Positions 25,665 through 36,311 are shown, numbered from the stretch's first letter. The stretch is DNA of 64,000 nucleotides from Propionigenium maris DSM 9537 (GCF_027925155.1 NZ_BSDY01000006.1:186001-250000), one strand, 5' to 3'. A program made the numbers and translations. Notes: generated by a model from the letters alone, not told the origin.

Positions 25665-25805
25665 ATGGGAGGATCTGGACATCATGAAAGAGAATATGAA
25701 AAAACCTACAGAGAGCTGGCTAGAAAGAGAAGAAAGATTGAGAAGTATGTGGGCAGAATTCTCATGGCTCTCCTTGTAATAGCTATTCTTTTTAGTGGAT
25801 TTTAA
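25665..25805 (+). CDS. Small single-span membrane protein, 46 aa
   Basis: A short open frame begins with ATG behind a strong AAGGAGG (25651-25657). It encodes a hydrophilic, basic N-terminal half (GGSGHHEREYEKTYRELARK) followed by one membrane helix (ILMALLVIAILFSGF) that ends the protein. A perfect intrinsic terminator lies 17 bases after the stop. The combination of ribosome site, membrane helix and terminator makes it a credible gene. No family is recognised. The preceding 160 bases (25497-25660) contain nothing else I can identify. Confidence 0.75.
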   Translation: MGGSGHHEREYEKTYRELARKRRKIEKYVGRILMALLVIAILFSGF

Positions 25806-25821
25806 ATTATAAAAAATAAAG

Positions 25822-25846
25822 GACCTGCAGGGGCAGGTCTTTTTTT
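25822..25846 (+). terminator. Intrinsic terminator of the 46-aa gene
   Basis: GACCTGC/GCAGGTC stem, AGGG loop, seven T. Confidence 0.93.
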
Positions 25847-25888
25847 ATATGAGTTTTATTTTATTTTTCTTAAATAGTTACTTTTTAT

Positions 25889-26334
25889 GTTCATTTCTTG
25901 TCTTGATACAAGAAACGAACCAAAGAAGATCAAGACTTCTGGTAATTGTCTTTTGGGGTAACTCAGAGTTTCCGTTTCTTTTAGGGACTCAAGATTGAAC
26001 CTAAAGTGCTCGACGAAACGACGTAGAATATTCTGTGAAGTCAGACGACTACCTGCAGTCGGCCTTCTTTCTAGAAAATACACTTTAATAATGAATTTAG
26101 TGGCTAACCAAAATCAAATTACAAGCTCCCCTTTTTATATCGATATAGCTTTGAGCTCAGTCTTCTACTAGCCCTTAAAACAAGTTAAGTTCCGCAGTGA
26201 TGAGCTAATATATAGATCTATTGAACGAGGACTGTAGCTTATAAAGGGCGTAAAATACTTATTATATCCTGAAGAGATTATAAATAGGGGCACATTTTCT
26301 TTGGTTCGTTTCTTTTGCGACAAAAGAAATGAAC
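25889..26334 (-). repeat. A-B composite, reverse orientation
   Basis: Minus-strand reading: A end hairpin (26304-26334), P1 GCCC/GGGC in place of GACC/GGTC, outer helix CCCCTATTTAT/ATAAAAAGGGG with one mismatch. B then follows: outer stem CGTTTC/GAAACG, inner hairpin GGTTCAA/TTGAG, end hairpin 25889-25920 with CTTGAT/ATCAAG pair. Its right edge touches the stop codon of the next, minus-strand gene. Confidence 0.85.
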
Positions 26335-26828
26335 TAGAGTAAAAGAGTAATCCCAGCCAGGGTAGTAAAAATAAGGTTGAGGGTCAGCCAGATAAGGGCA
26401 GGCTTAAACCCCGAAAGGAGTTCCAGCAGGGAGAAGAGGCTAACTAAAAATCCTCCTGTAAAGTAGATGAGGGGGTGCTGGGCAGCATAGCCTACTCCCA
26501 GTATGATAAGAGAGAGGGCTCCGAGATATCTTCTATTTGTATCCAGAAAGCCCTTGGTATAGAGGATGTAGAGGACGGGCATACTTACAAGTATGGGGAT
26601 ACTTCCCTTGATGATCTCCCCTGTGGGAAGAAAAGCTGTAAGGGTACCAGAAACTATAACCAATTGGAGACCTATAAAGAGTTTGTGGTGCTCCAGAATT
26701 GCCATGATAGTCATCCCCATAGCTCCCAGGAGGAATAGCCACCGCTGGGTCTGAGTAGGGCCACAGAGAAGAGCCAGGATTATAAGAAGCATTCCCAAAA
26801 TTCCAGGTATCATAGTTTTTTTAAACAT
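26334..26828 (-). CDS. Polytopic membrane protein, unknown
   Basis: The 164-residue protein is almost wholly hydrophobic with about six predicted helices and short loops, for example GILGMLLIILALLCG, FIGLQLVIVSGTLTAF and LIWLTLNLIFTTLAGITLLL. No transport signature or conserved charged residues within helices are visible. I do not recognise a family. It is a single-gene unit with GGAGGT upstream of the start. The stop codon lies at the very end of a dispersed repeat, so the C-terminus may have been altered by the insertion. Confidence 0.65.
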   Translation of the reverse strand: MFKKTMIPGILGMLLIILALLCGPTQTQRWLFLLGAMGMTIMAILEHHKLFIGLQLVIVSGTLTAFLPTGEIIKGSIPILVSMPVLYILYTKGFLDTNRRYLGALSLIILGVGYAAQHPLIYFTGGFLVSLFSLLELLSGFKPALIWLTLNLIFTTLAGITLLL

Positions 26829-26991
26829 AGGGACCTCCTCTAAAACTAAAATAACTTTCTTATAGATATTTTATAGCTCAACAGGATAAATCCCTTTTTT
26901 TCCAAGAGGATGTGGAGAAATTTTAGGGAATAATTATTTATACACTATGTGCATCCTGAGTGCATAAGAACTTCTACAAGGGAGGTAGTTT

Positions 26992-28710
26992 ATGAATAAT
27001 CTGAGGGAATTTATCGACGTATCAACGGGAAGGATGAAAGCAGACATAGTATTTAAAAATGGAAGGATAATAAATGTATTCAGTCATGAGATAATAGAGG
27101 GAGATCTGGCTGTTCATGGGGGATATATTGTGGGGGTGGGAGAGTTTCAGGGTATTCATGAGATAGATCTAGATGGTGCCTATATTTCCCCGGGGCTTAT
27201 AGATGCTCATGTTCATATGGAATCCTCTATGCTCTCTCCTGAAAATATGGCGGAACTTATAATCCCCCAGGGGACAACCACTATTATAACGGACCCCCAT
27301 GAGATAGCCAATGTATCCGGTTGCCGCGGGATAGAGTATATGCTAGAAGCTACAGAGGATATACCTCTAAATGTATTTGTAAACCTTCCCTCCTGTGTCC
27401 CGGCAACTCCCTTTGAATCCTCAGGAGCAACACTGCTGGCAGATGACCTAGAGGGTTTCCTGTCTCATAAAAGGGTGCTTGGATTGGCTGAATTCATGAA
27501 TTTTCCAGGGATAAGATCAAAGGATCCAGAGGTAATGAAGAAGCTGATGGCTGCCAGAAGAAGAGGGATGGTAATAGACGGCCATGCTCCAGGAATGGCT
27601 GAAGAAGATGTTATTATCTATGCTGGAGCGGGGATATCCACGGACCACGAATCTGAGACCTTTGAGGAGATGCTCACTAAGATAAGGAACGGTCTCTATA
27701 CACATATCCGAGAGGGATCAGCAGCCAGAAATTTAGAGGCTCTTGCCAGGGAACTCCCAGAAAATCTTACCAGGTGGTGCTGTCTCTGCACCGATGACTC
27801 CCATCCGGAGACCCTTCTGAAGGAGGGACATATAGACCACCTCTTGAAAAAGCTTGTGGCCCTGGGGAGAGACCCGGTAACAGCTATTCAGATGGGAACA
27901 ATAAACCCCGCCAGATGTTATAAACTGGAGGGGATAGGAGCTCTGGCACCAGGGTATGCAGCAGACATAGTTGTATTTGAAGACCTGGTGAACTTTAGAG
28001 TACTGAAGACCTATAAGGATGGAGTGGAGGTCTACAACGGAAAAAGCCCAGTGAAGATAGAGGGGAGGTATATGGACGAAAAACTTCTTTCCAGTGTGAA
28101 TGTCCAGGTAGAAAGGAAGGATCTGAAGATTTATGTAAAGGGGAAGAGGGTTAATATCATAGAGCTTATACCTGGAAGTCTTCTCACGAAAAAAAGCCAG
28201 GCTCAGGTTGTTTTGGTGGACGGAGAGTTTCAGCCTGAAAATAATGAGGGGCTTTTAAAGCTATTCACCATAGAAAGACACCACGGAACGGGAAATATAG
28301 GAAGGGGAATAATAAAAAACCTGGGGGATCTAAGGGGGGCTATTGCCACCACCATCTCCCATGATTCCCATAACCTTATAGTGGCAGGGGACAGGGATGA
28401 GGACATCTTTCTTGCCATAGAGGAGATAAAGAGGATAAAGGGGGGAGTATGTCTGGTACACAGGGGAAGGGTAATCGTATCAATCCCCCTTGAGATCGGC
28501 GGAATTATGACCCAGAGACCTGGGAAGGAAGTGGCAAAAAAGATGAGGGAGTTTATGAGGAGCTCCCGAGAGTATGGAGTGAGTGAGGGGATAGATCCCC
28601 TTATAAACCTTTCCTTCTTGGCACTGCCGGTGATTCCCGAGCTCAAACTGACGGACAGGGGGTTATTTGAATTCACCACCTTTAAACATATCTCCCTGGA
28701 GTGTGAGTGA
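26992..28710 (+). CDS. ade: Adenine deaminase
   Basis: Ade converts adenine to hypoxanthine in purine salvage. The 572-residue length and motifs fit: ADIVFKNGRIINVF, YISPGLIDAHVHMESSM (metal HxH), TTTIITDPHEIANV, LAEFMNFPG, VIDGHAPGM, STDHESETFEE and CCLCTDDSHPETL. The C-terminal region has NLGDLRGAIATTISHDSHN and GGVCLVHRGRV, as in bacterial Ade. A GGGAGG lies 7 bases before the ATG. No purine riboswitch was found in the 160 bases upstream. A bidirectional terminator follows. Confidence 0.95.
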   Translation: MNNLREFIDVSTGRMKADIVFKNGRIINVFSHEIIEGDLAVHGGYIVGVGEFQGIHEIDLDGAYISPGLIDAHVHMESSMLSPENMAELIIPQGTTTIITDPHEIANVSGCRGIEYMLEATEDIPLNVFVNLPSCVPATPFESSGATLLADDLEGFLSHKRVLGLAEFMNFPGIRSKDPEVMKKLMAARRRGMVIDGHAPGMAEEDVIIYAGAGISTDHESETFEEMLTKIRNGLYTHIREGSAARNLEALARELPENLTRWCCLCTDDSHPETLLKEGHIDHLLKKLVALGRDPVTAIQMGTINPARCYKLEGIGALAPGYAADIVVFEDLVNFRVLKTYKDGVEVYNGKSPVKIEGRYMDEKLLSSVNVQVERKDLKIYVKGKRVNIIELIPGSLLTKKSQAQVVLVDGEFQPENNEGLLKLFTIERHHGTGNIGRGIIKNLGDLRGAIATTISHDSHNLIVAGDRDEDIFLAIEEIKRIKGGVCLVHRGRVIVSIPLEIGGIMTQRPGKEVAKKMREFMRSSREYGVSEGIDPLINLSFLALPVIPELKLTDRGLFEFTTFKHISLECE

Positions 28711-28716
28711 CTTTCC

Positions 28717-28762
28717 TATATAATAAAAAGGACCTGATTATTAAGGTCCTTTTTATTATATA
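28717..28762. terminator. Bidirectional terminator between ade and luxS
   Basis: TAATAAAAAGGACCT pairs with AGGTCCTTTTTATTA as a long near-perfect palindrome, with A/T runs on both strands. Confidence 0.9.
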
Positions 28763-28764
28763 GG

Positions 28765-28850
28765 AAAGTATAGAATTTATAAAAAGTTACTTGAAGTAAT
28801 CAGTATTCTTTTGATTATCAGGATGCAACGTCACGTTGCTTTTTAAAAGT
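28765..28850 (+). repeat. Repeat C
   Basis: Shares long similarity with 51048-51135: ATAGAATTTATAAAAA, then GAAGTAAT...TGATTATCA, then GATGCAACGTCAC. It ends in a hairpin GCAACG-TCA-CGTTGC (28825-28839) followed by five T, so it may also act as a terminator. Confidence 0.75.
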
Positions 28851-29330
28851 TTATTTTGGATAGACGAGGTTCTCCTCCCCTATATCTTCCAGTACCTCCT
28901 CCAGGAACTTCTTAGCTTCAAACCTTGCCATGGGCAGGTTCATATCCAGGTAGTTTCCGCAGTCTCTGGCTGTGGCTCCCGGTACCTCATCTTTGAACTC
29001 AGCCATAAATTCAAACATCTCCCTAAGAATGGGAAGAATATCCCTTGGCTGCAGTTCCCCCTTGAAGATGACGTAGAAGCCTGTTCTGCATCCCATGGGC
29101 CCAAAGTAGACGGTCTTTTTATCCCACTCCCTGTGGTTTCTCAGAAAGGTGGCTCCCAGATGCTCCATGGCATGGAGTTCCCCGGTATTTATCACAGGCT
29201 CCAGGTTGGGCCTCTTCATCCTGATATCAAAGGTGGTCAGGACACTTTCTCCAACCATATCCCTTCTGGACACATAGACTCCCCTCAACAGATCCAGGTG
29301 GTTAACTGTAAAGCTAGCTATCTTTTTCAT
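28851..29330 (-). CDS. luxS: S-ribosylhomocysteine lyase LuxS
   Basis: LuxS splits S-ribosylhomocysteine to homocysteine and the AI-2 precursor DPD in the activated methyl cycle. MKKIASFTVNHLDLLRGVYVS starts the protein. The iron site HAMEH (HxxEH) and ARDCGNYL (metal cysteine) are present, as are DIRMKRPN and YFGPMGCRTGFYV. Length 159 aa is typical. GGGGGATCC-type ribosome site lies upstream. It stands alone, without pfs or metK neighbours. Confidence 0.97.
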   Translation of the reverse strand: MKKIASFTVNHLDLLRGVYVSRRDMVGESVLTTFDIRMKRPNLEPVINTGELHAMEHLGATFLRNHREWDKKTVYFGPMGCRTGFYVIFKGELQPRDILPILREMFEFMAEFKDEVPGATARDCGNYLDMNLPMARFEAKKFLEEVLEDIGEENLVYPK

Positions 29331-29445
29331 TGGATCCCCCCTTAAAAAAAATTTTTACTATTATAGCACAGGAAAAATGTGAGATAAAATTAAAAAAGAG
29401 ATCTACCATGGTTTTTTAATTTTTATTAAGGTGGTAGTTTTTAGG

Positions 29446-29655
29446 TGCCTCTTTCAATGGTGATGTGACCTTTTACCTCAAATAATCTGTCTAGGCCGTA
29501 CGACAAAATAAGTTCCGCAGTGATTAACTGAGATATTGATCTACTGAACGAGGACTGTAGCTTACAAAGGCCGTAAATTAATTATATCTGCTTAAGAAAC
29601 ATTTTAAAGAGGTGTCTTTTCTTGGGTACTTTCTTTGGACAAGCAAAGAAAGTAC
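29446..29655 (-). repeat. Element A, reverse solo copy
   Basis: Minus-strand reading: end hairpin GTACTTTCTTTG/CAAAGAAAGTAC (29626-29655) with loop TGTC matching GACA just before the outer helix. The outer helix is CCTCTTTAAA/TTGAAAGAGG with one mismatch. P1 is GGCC/GGCC in place of GACC/GGTC. Conserved GCTACAGTCCTCG and CTGCGGAACTTA strands are present. No gene lies in 29331-29771. Confidence 0.85.
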
Positions 29656-29771
29656 AATGAATTGAAAAAGAAGAAAAATCCTTTAACAGGGTAGATAATA
29701 GTAATATTAAAATAAATTGAAGTATAGTAAACTATTAGGTAAGAACGGTTTTAGGAAGGAAATGAAATGAA

Positions 29772-30215
29772 ATGAGGATTATAGTAGATGCAGATGCGTG
29801 CCCCAAGGGGGCAAAGAAGGCCTGTGAGGAGCAGGCGGCAAGATATGGTGTGGACCTTGTAATGGTGGTAGATGAAGCCCACGAGCTCAGCGGGGACTTT
29901 GAAGTTGTACAGGTGGGCCAGGGGAATGATTCAGTGGACTACAGGATAACCACTATGTGTGAACCAGGAGATATAGTGGTGACCCAGGACTATGGTCTGG
30001 CTTCCATCCTCCTTGAGAGAGCCGGGGGAGTGATCCACCCAAAAGGGATGATATACAATATATTCAATATAGAATCCCTTATGTTTCAGAGGCACATGGG
30101 GCAGAAGGCCAGAAAGGCAGGAAAGAGGACCAAGGGGCCCAAGAAAAGGACCACAGAGGATGACAGGGAGTTTGAGAGAAACCTTATCTCCCTGCTGGAG
30201 AGGATTAAAAAATAA
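29772..30215 (+). CDS. DUF188 family protein (YaiI/YqxD)
   Basis: The 147-residue protein belongs to UPF0178/DUF188. The start MRIIVDADACPKGAKK is diagnostic (PIN-like aspartates in VDADACP), followed by GNDSVDYRITTMCEPGDIVVTQDYGLA, another acidic PIN-like motif, and HPKGMIYN. The C-terminal tail is basic (KRTKGPKKRTTEDDREFERNL). The family has a PIN-like fold and may be a nuclease; its cellular role is not established. A GGAAGGAA site lies upstream. Confidence 0.92.
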   Translation: MRIIVDADACPKGAKKACEEQAARYGVDLVMVVDEAHELSGDFEVVQVGQGNDSVDYRITTMCEPGDIVVTQDYGLASILLERAGGVIHPKGMIYNIFNIESLMFQRHMGQKARKAGKRTKGPKKRTTEDDREFERNLISLLERIKK

Positions 30216-30224
30216 TATGTTTTT

Positions 30225-30310
30225 ATTGTAAAGAAAAGCATAGAGTGATTTGGCTATAAAAAGCAGTTACGTAGGATTAGCATGGGTGGAGCGTCACGCT
30301 CCTTTTATTG
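30225..30310 (+). repeat. Repeat C-like hairpin
   Basis: Ends in GGAGCG-TCA-CGCTCC followed by TTTTA. The stem differs completely from GCAACG-TCA-CGTTGC at 28825 yet keeps six pairs and the TCA loop. The upstream part (GCATAGAGTGA...) is only weakly similar to the other two copies. Confidence 0.55.
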
Positions 30311-30336
30311 AACTTACAGTATAAAGGAGGGGGCTT

Positions 30337-30762
30337 TTGAAGTTTAATACCTTGATACCGGAGCTGGTGGTAACCGACCTGGAAAGGAGTTTAAAGTTTT
30401 ATGTGGAGATCCTGGGATTTACACTGGAGTATATGAGGGAGGAGGACAGGTTTGCCCTCATCTCCCTGGGAGGGTCACAGCTTATCCTGGAGGAGGGGGC
30501 AGAGAACCCCTGGGATGAAGAGGATATGGTCTATCCCTTTGGAAGGGGGATAACCATTTCTATAGAGGTAAAGGATGTAAAATCTATACTAAAACTCCTC
30601 AGGGAAAACTCCTGCGAGATCAAGGGGGAGGTAGAGGAGAGGTGGTATCCCTTCAAGGGAAAGTTCCTGGGGGAGAAGCAGTTTTCAGTGGTGGACCCAG
30701 ACGGATACCTTTTGAGAGTTATAGAGGATCTGGGGGAGAAAAAAATTAAGGAAAAAATTTAA
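30337..30762 (+). CDS. VOC-family / bleomycin-resistance-like protein
   Basis: The 141-residue protein has the VOC fold. LIPELVVTDLERSLKFYVEILGF is the first module and FSVVDPDGYLLRVIED the final strand with its conserved DPDGYL. The acidic middle part (EEGAENPWDEEDMVYPFGRG) is typical of the glyoxalase/bleomycin-resistance/extradiol group. Metal or drug binding cannot be decided. The start is TTG behind a strong AAGGAGG (30324-30330). A strong terminator follows before groES. Confidence 0.85.
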   Translation: MKFNTLIPELVVTDLERSLKFYVEILGFTLEYMREEDRFALISLGGSQLILEEGAENPWDEEDMVYPFGRGITISIEVKDVKSILKLLRENSCEIKGEVEERWYPFKGKFLGEKQFSVVDPDGYLLRVIEDLGEKKIKEKI

Positions 30763-30840
30763 ACTCTTTTGTAGGAAGAAGCGTCATAAAGATATAGCAG
30801 ATAGGCAATAATAGTTTTTTCATAAAATTTTTCCTTTTTT

Positions 30841-30878
30841 AAAACAGCCATTTCCTCCCAAGTTAGTGGCTGTTTTTT
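30841..30878 (+). terminator. Intrinsic terminator before groES promoter
   Basis: AAAACAGCCA pairs with TGGCTGTTTT, followed by T residues. Confidence 0.88.
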
Positions 30879-30907
30879 ATTGAAAAAAATTAAAAGGTAG
30901 TTAGGGA

Positions 30908-30935
30908 TTGACTAACTTCCAGAATATATTATAAT
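30908..30935 (+). promoter_or_regulatory. groESL promoter
   Basis: TTGACT (30908-30913) and TATAAT (30930-30935) with 16-base spacing, placed just upstream of the CIRCE operator. Confidence 0.88.
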
Positions 30936-30946
30936 GGTTAATAGGA

Positions 30947-30973
30947 TTAGCACTCTTAAGAAAGGAGTGCTAA
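30947..30973 (+). promoter_or_regulatory. CIRCE operator (HrcA site)
   Basis: TTAGCACTC and GAGTGCTAA with nine bases between, a perfect match to the CIRCE consensus. HrcA repressor binding here blocks groESL transcription until heat shock. No hrcA gene is in the window. Confidence 0.97.
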
Positions 30974-31001
30974 AGATTCTTGAGATTTCAGGGAGGCAGA
31001 T

Positions 31002-32895
<1,894 letters not shown>

Positions 32896-33047
32896 GATCC
32901 CTCAGTTAAGAAAGTTTGCCTCCCTGGGGAGAATTGCTCCTTAAGGGGGATTATACACAGTAGTTATAAAAAAGTGTTCCAAGTATAAATCAAAGTGATG
33001 ATTTTGGCAAAATGTATTCAAAAAATAGACAGAGTGTTTAGACTTCC

Positions 33048-33076
33048 TTTACAAAAGGGGAAGGATAGTATATAAT
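33048..33076 (+). promoter_or_regulatory. Promoter of the pepT-mreC-glpX run
   Basis: TTTACA (33048-33053) and TATAAT (33071-33076) with 17-base spacing. Confidence 0.8.
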
Positions 33077-33112
33077 CAAGGGGTATCAGAATAAGTTAGG
33101 GGGTTCCAAAAA

Positions 33113-34216
33113 ATGATAAACGAAAGCAGACTAGTAGAAAACTTTTTAGAAATGGTAAAGATACCGTCACCTTCATTAAAGGAGAGAGAGGTAGCAGATT
33201 ACCTTAAGAAAGTATTGGAAGAATTAGGTTTAGAAGTTATAGAGGACAATGCAGGAGAGGCAATCGGAGGAAATGCCGGAAATATAATCGGTATCCTAAG
33301 AGCCCCAGGAAAGAAGAAGCTTCTTTTCAGTTCACACATGGATACAGTGCTTCCTTGTGATAAGATTACTCCAATAGTTGAGGGAGGAATCATCAAAACA
33401 GACGGAACATCTGTACTAGGAGGAGATGACAAGGCTGGAATCGCAGCTATCATCGAGATGCTAAGAATAGTAAAGGAAAATAACATAGATCACCCAGAGA
33501 TCATCGTAGTATTCTCTGTGGCAGAGGAGATCGGACTACTAGGAGCTAAGAACTTCGACGTAGATAAGTATAAGCCGGACTTCGGATTCATCATCGATAC
33601 AGGCGGACAGCCAGGAAACCTTACTGTACAGGCTCCAGCAGCAGTAAAGGGTAAGATCAAGGTTGTAGGTAAGCCAGCTCACGCAGGTATTGCACCGGAA
33701 AACGGAATCAACGCACTTACTGTAGCTTCTCACGCTATCACTAAGTTAAGACTTGGAAGAATAGATGAGGAAACTACATCAAACATCGGAGTAGTATCTG
33801 GTGGACAGGCTGTAAACATTGTAATGCCTGAAGTAAGCATGATGTATGAGGCTAGAAGTTTACAGGATGAGAAGCTTGACGCTCTTGTAAACGAGACTTT
33901 AGATATCTTCACTAAGACTTGTGAGGAGTTTGGAGCAGAGTTTAAATCGGAGATCAAGAAGGGATACAGCAGCTTCAATATGGACAGAGACGCTGAAGTT
34001 GTAGAGATGTTTGGAACAGCTTGTGAGAAGGCTGGAATCCAGTTTACAACTCTAGCAAGTGGTGGAGGAAGCGACACAAACATCTATAACGTTAAAAACA
34101 TTCCTTCAGTAAACATGGCAATCGGAATGAGCAAGGTACACACAACTGAGGAATTCATAGCAATTAAAGATATGGTAGATTGCTCTAAGATCTTAGTAGA
34201 ATTAGTAAGAGGTTAA
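33113..34216 (+). CDS. M20-family peptidase, PepT-like
   Basis: The 367-residue protein is a zinc aminopeptidase of the M20 clan, closest to the PepT-like TIGR01883 group. SSHMDTVLPCDKI gives the first metal histidine, VLGGDDKAGIAA the bridging aspartate, FSVAEEIGLLGA the catalytic and metal glutamates, and GFIIDTGG the next acidic ligand. The lid domain has GKPAHAGIAPENGINA. SGGGSDTNIYN and KVHTTEEFI provide the last ligand histidine. True PepT tripeptidases are slightly longer. It heads a ten-gene colinear run. Confidence 0.88.
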   Translation: MINESRLVENFLEMVKIPSPSLKEREVADYLKKVLEELGLEVIEDNAGEAIGGNAGNIIGILRAPGKKKLLFSSHMDTVLPCDKITPIVEGGIIKTDGTSVLGGDDKAGIAAIIEMLRIVKENNIDHPEIIVVFSVAEEIGLLGAKNFDVDKYKPDFGFIIDTGGQPGNLTVQAPAAVKGKIKVVGKPAHAGIAPENGINALTVASHAITKLRLGRIDEETTSNIGVVSGGQAVNIVMPEVSMMYEARSLQDEKLDALVNETLDIFTKTCEEFGAEFKSEIKKGYSSFNMDRDAEVVEMFGTACEKAGIQFTTLASGGGSDTNIYNVKNIPSVNMAIGMSKVHTTEEFIAIKDMVDCSKILVELVRG

Positions 34217-34217
34217 T

Positions 34218-35021
34218 ATGAAATTTAAAAAAGTAGGCGGGCCGAAAAAAAGGCTCGCCCATTACTTATTTTTTATAATCTTAATCCTTTTGGTCTTCAG
34301 AGGACCTTTAGAGGGAATCAAAAAGGGAGCAGAAAGGCTCTTCTTCCCGGTGAAAAGTATCATCTATACCAAAACCAATGATATAAAAGAAGGAATTAAG
34401 AATATAAAAAATTATAAGATAGCAATGAATGAAAATAAGAATCTGAGGGTGGAGGTAGCCAAGCTTGAGATCCTTCGTAATAGAAACAAGCATCTGGAGG
34501 ATGAAAACGCAAGGTTAAGGAAGCTCCTGGAGATGAGAAAAAGAATTAAACGTTCCTTTAAGGTGGCCAAGGTAAACTTCAGAGACAGTATTACCTACCA
34601 TGAAAATATCTATATAGACCTTGGAAGAAACCAGGGGATAGTGGAGAACATGGTGGTTCTTTCAGATAAAAACCTTATTGGAAGGGTGAGGGAAGTACAC
34701 GACAATGATTCCATGGTTGAGCTCCTCACTAAAAATGACATCTATACAAGTGTCCTCAGTGAGCAGCACGAGGTCCTCGGGGTACTTAAGGGGAACAACT
34801 CTGAAATCCTTACCCTGGACAATGTATCAGTGGACAAAAAACTAGAGGTAGGGGAGAAGCTCTACACCTCAGGAATAAGCGATATCTACCCAAAGGGTCT
34901 CTATATTGGAGAGATCACAGAGATCCAGGAGAGCGAGGACCAGCTCTTTAAGGAAGTTACGGTAAAACAGGATTTCAATATATTTGATTTGAATGAAATT
35001 ATCATAATGGAAGAGGAGTAG
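34218..35021 (+). CDS. mreC: Rod-shape determining protein MreC
   Basis: MreC is a bitopic periplasmic scaffold of the elongation machinery. One membrane helix (about residues 16-32) is followed by a coiled coil (about 65-105, NKNLRVEVAKLEILRNRNKHLEDENARL) and the beta-barrel core with LIGRVREVHDNDSMVELLT and GISDIYPKGLYIGEI, the family signature. Length 267 aa is normal. MreB and MreD genes are not adjacent here. It starts two bases after the peptidase stop. Confidence 0.92.
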   Translation: MKFKKVGGPKKRLAHYLFFIILILLVFRGPLEGIKKGAERLFFPVKSIIYTKTNDIKEGIKNIKNYKIAMNENKNLRVEVAKLEILRNRNKHLEDENARLRKLLEMRKRIKRSFKVAKVNFRDSITYHENIYIDLGRNQGIVENMVVLSDKNLIGRVREVHDNDSMVELLTKNDIYTSVLSEQHEVLGVLKGNNSEILTLDNVSVDKKLEVGEKLYTSGISDIYPKGLYIGEITEIQESEDQLFKEVTVKQDFNIFDLNEIIIMEEE

Positions 35022-35024
35022 AGT

Positions 35025-35588
35025 ATGAAAAAATTATTTGTCTCAGTAGTGCTGTGTGTATTAAGTATAGTTTCCATGGCTCAGACGAAAACAGTTTCCA
35101 GTATAGAGAGCTTTAAGTTTGATGCCAGAGAGGTAACTGTGGTAAACAACAGAAAGAGAGTTAAGGAGTATAGGGTGGCGGCTAAGCTTCCAGACCTTAT
35201 CCGTAAGGAGATTACCTTCCCTGAGGAGAACAAGGGAGAGGTTTATATCTACAAAAAGGATAAAAAGATAGTATACCTTCCCCTCTTTGAGCAGAGCTAC
35301 GAGGAGAACCTGGACAATGAGGAAAACTATATCATCAAGGTGATAAAGGACCTCAAGGAGAGGGAGCAGGCGGACCCTGTATTCAAGGAGGACTTCTATG
35401 CAGGAAGGATCAAGGAGATATCCTATGAAAACGGCCTTAAGATAAAATTCGATAAGCTGGACAGGATATCCGGGTACTACTTTCCTGTAAAGATAAGGGT
35501 CTACGATGTAGATGCCCTTATATCCGAGGTGGTTATTAAGAATGTACAGGTAAACCTTCCCCTTGGAAAGGAAGAGTTTGAGATCTAG
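35025..35588 (+). CDS. Exported protein of unknown function
   Basis: An N-terminal signal peptide (MKKLFVSVVLCVLSIVSMA) precedes about 165 residues rich in beta-strand patterns (FKFDAREVTVVNNRKRVKEYRVAAKLP, YIYKKDKKIVYLPLFEQSYEE, KIRVYDVDALI). No family is recognised. It sits between mreC and recO with three- and zero-base gaps, so it is part of the run. Its place next to mreC hints at a periplasmic envelope role, which is inference only. Confidence 0.7.
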   Translation: MKKLFVSVVLCVLSIVSMAQTKTVSSIESFKFDAREVTVVNNRKRVKEYRVAAKLPDLIRKEITFPEENKGEVYIYKKDKKIVYLPLFEQSYEENLDNEENYIIKVIKDLKEREQADPVFKEDFYAGRIKEISYENGLKIKFDKLDRISGYYFPVKIRVYDVDALISEVVIKNVQVNLPLGKEEFEI

Positions 35589-36311
35589 ATGAAGTTTTTA
35601 AGTACAGATGGAATAGTAATAAATAAAAGGGATACAGGGGAGGCAGATAGATATCTGACCCTCTTTACCCCAAGGTATGGTAAGGTAAATCTCTATATAA
35701 AGGGAATAAGAAAATCTAAGAAAAGAGACAGGAGTGCTGCAGACGTCCTGTCTCTTTCCAAGTTTATATTCTACAAAAAAAATGATAATCTCGTAGTATC
35801 TACCTTCGACCTGAAGGATCCCTTCCTGGGAATAAGGTCGGATATGGAAAAGATAAACATAGCTATGTATCTGTTCTCTGTTCTAAATTTCACATTAGTG
35901 GAAAACCAGAGAAGCAGCTATCTCTACAACATTTTTCACAAAACCTTAAAATACCTGGAGGAAAGTCAGGAAAGTTCAAAAAAGTATTTGCTTATTTGCT
36001 TTTTTTTAACTAAAATAATAGATGAGGAAGGAATAAAATTCCAATTAAATGAAGGAAAATACTTTGATCTGGAGAAGTCAAGGTTTTTTGCCGAGAGAAC
36101 TTCAAGCTCCTGGGAGGTTGGAGAGGATGAAAGAGAGATATTAGAAATATTAGTTGTTGGTGGTAAGGGCAAGAAAATAAGTGTTAATAAGTTGGATAAA
36201 ATAATAAGAGTGATAAACATATTGGAGAAATATATAAATTATCACCTCCATACTAACCTTAATTTCAAACATTTTTTAGGGGAGGATATAAAAGATGCCA
36301 AAGATAGTTAA
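35589..36311 (+). CDS. recO: DNA repair protein RecO
   Basis: RecO anneals strands and loads RecA with RecR at gaps. The OB-fold N-terminus shows TDGIVINKRDTGEADRYLTLFTPRYGKVNLYIKGIRKSKKR, and FIFYKKNDNLVVSTFDLKDPF follows. The helical C-terminus lacks the four-cysteine zinc site seen in some RecO proteins. Length 240 aa is usual. It overlaps the start of the next gene by 17 bases, an unusual extent that implies tight coupling. Confidence 0.88.
   Translation: MKFLSTDGIVINKRDTGEADRYLTLFTPRYGKVNLYIKGIRKSKKRDRSAADVLSLSKFIFYKKNDNLVVSTFDLKDPFLGIRSDMEKINIAMYLFSVLNFTLVENQRSSYLYNIFHKTLKYLEESQESSKKYLLICFFLTKIIDEEGIKFQLNEGKYFDLEKSRFFAERTSSSWEVGEDEREILEILVVGGKGKKISVNKLDKIIRVINILEKYINYHLHTNLNFKHFLGEDIKDAKDS

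Noticed and set aside
25889-26334. CRISPR array or tandem repeat
   Set aside because: The repeats across the window are dispersed singly or in pairs, not regularly spaced, and have no spacers or cas genes.
26829-26991. Purine riboswitch before ade
   Set aside because: No three-way junction or conserved loop sequences were found; only a short TGCA palindrome is present.
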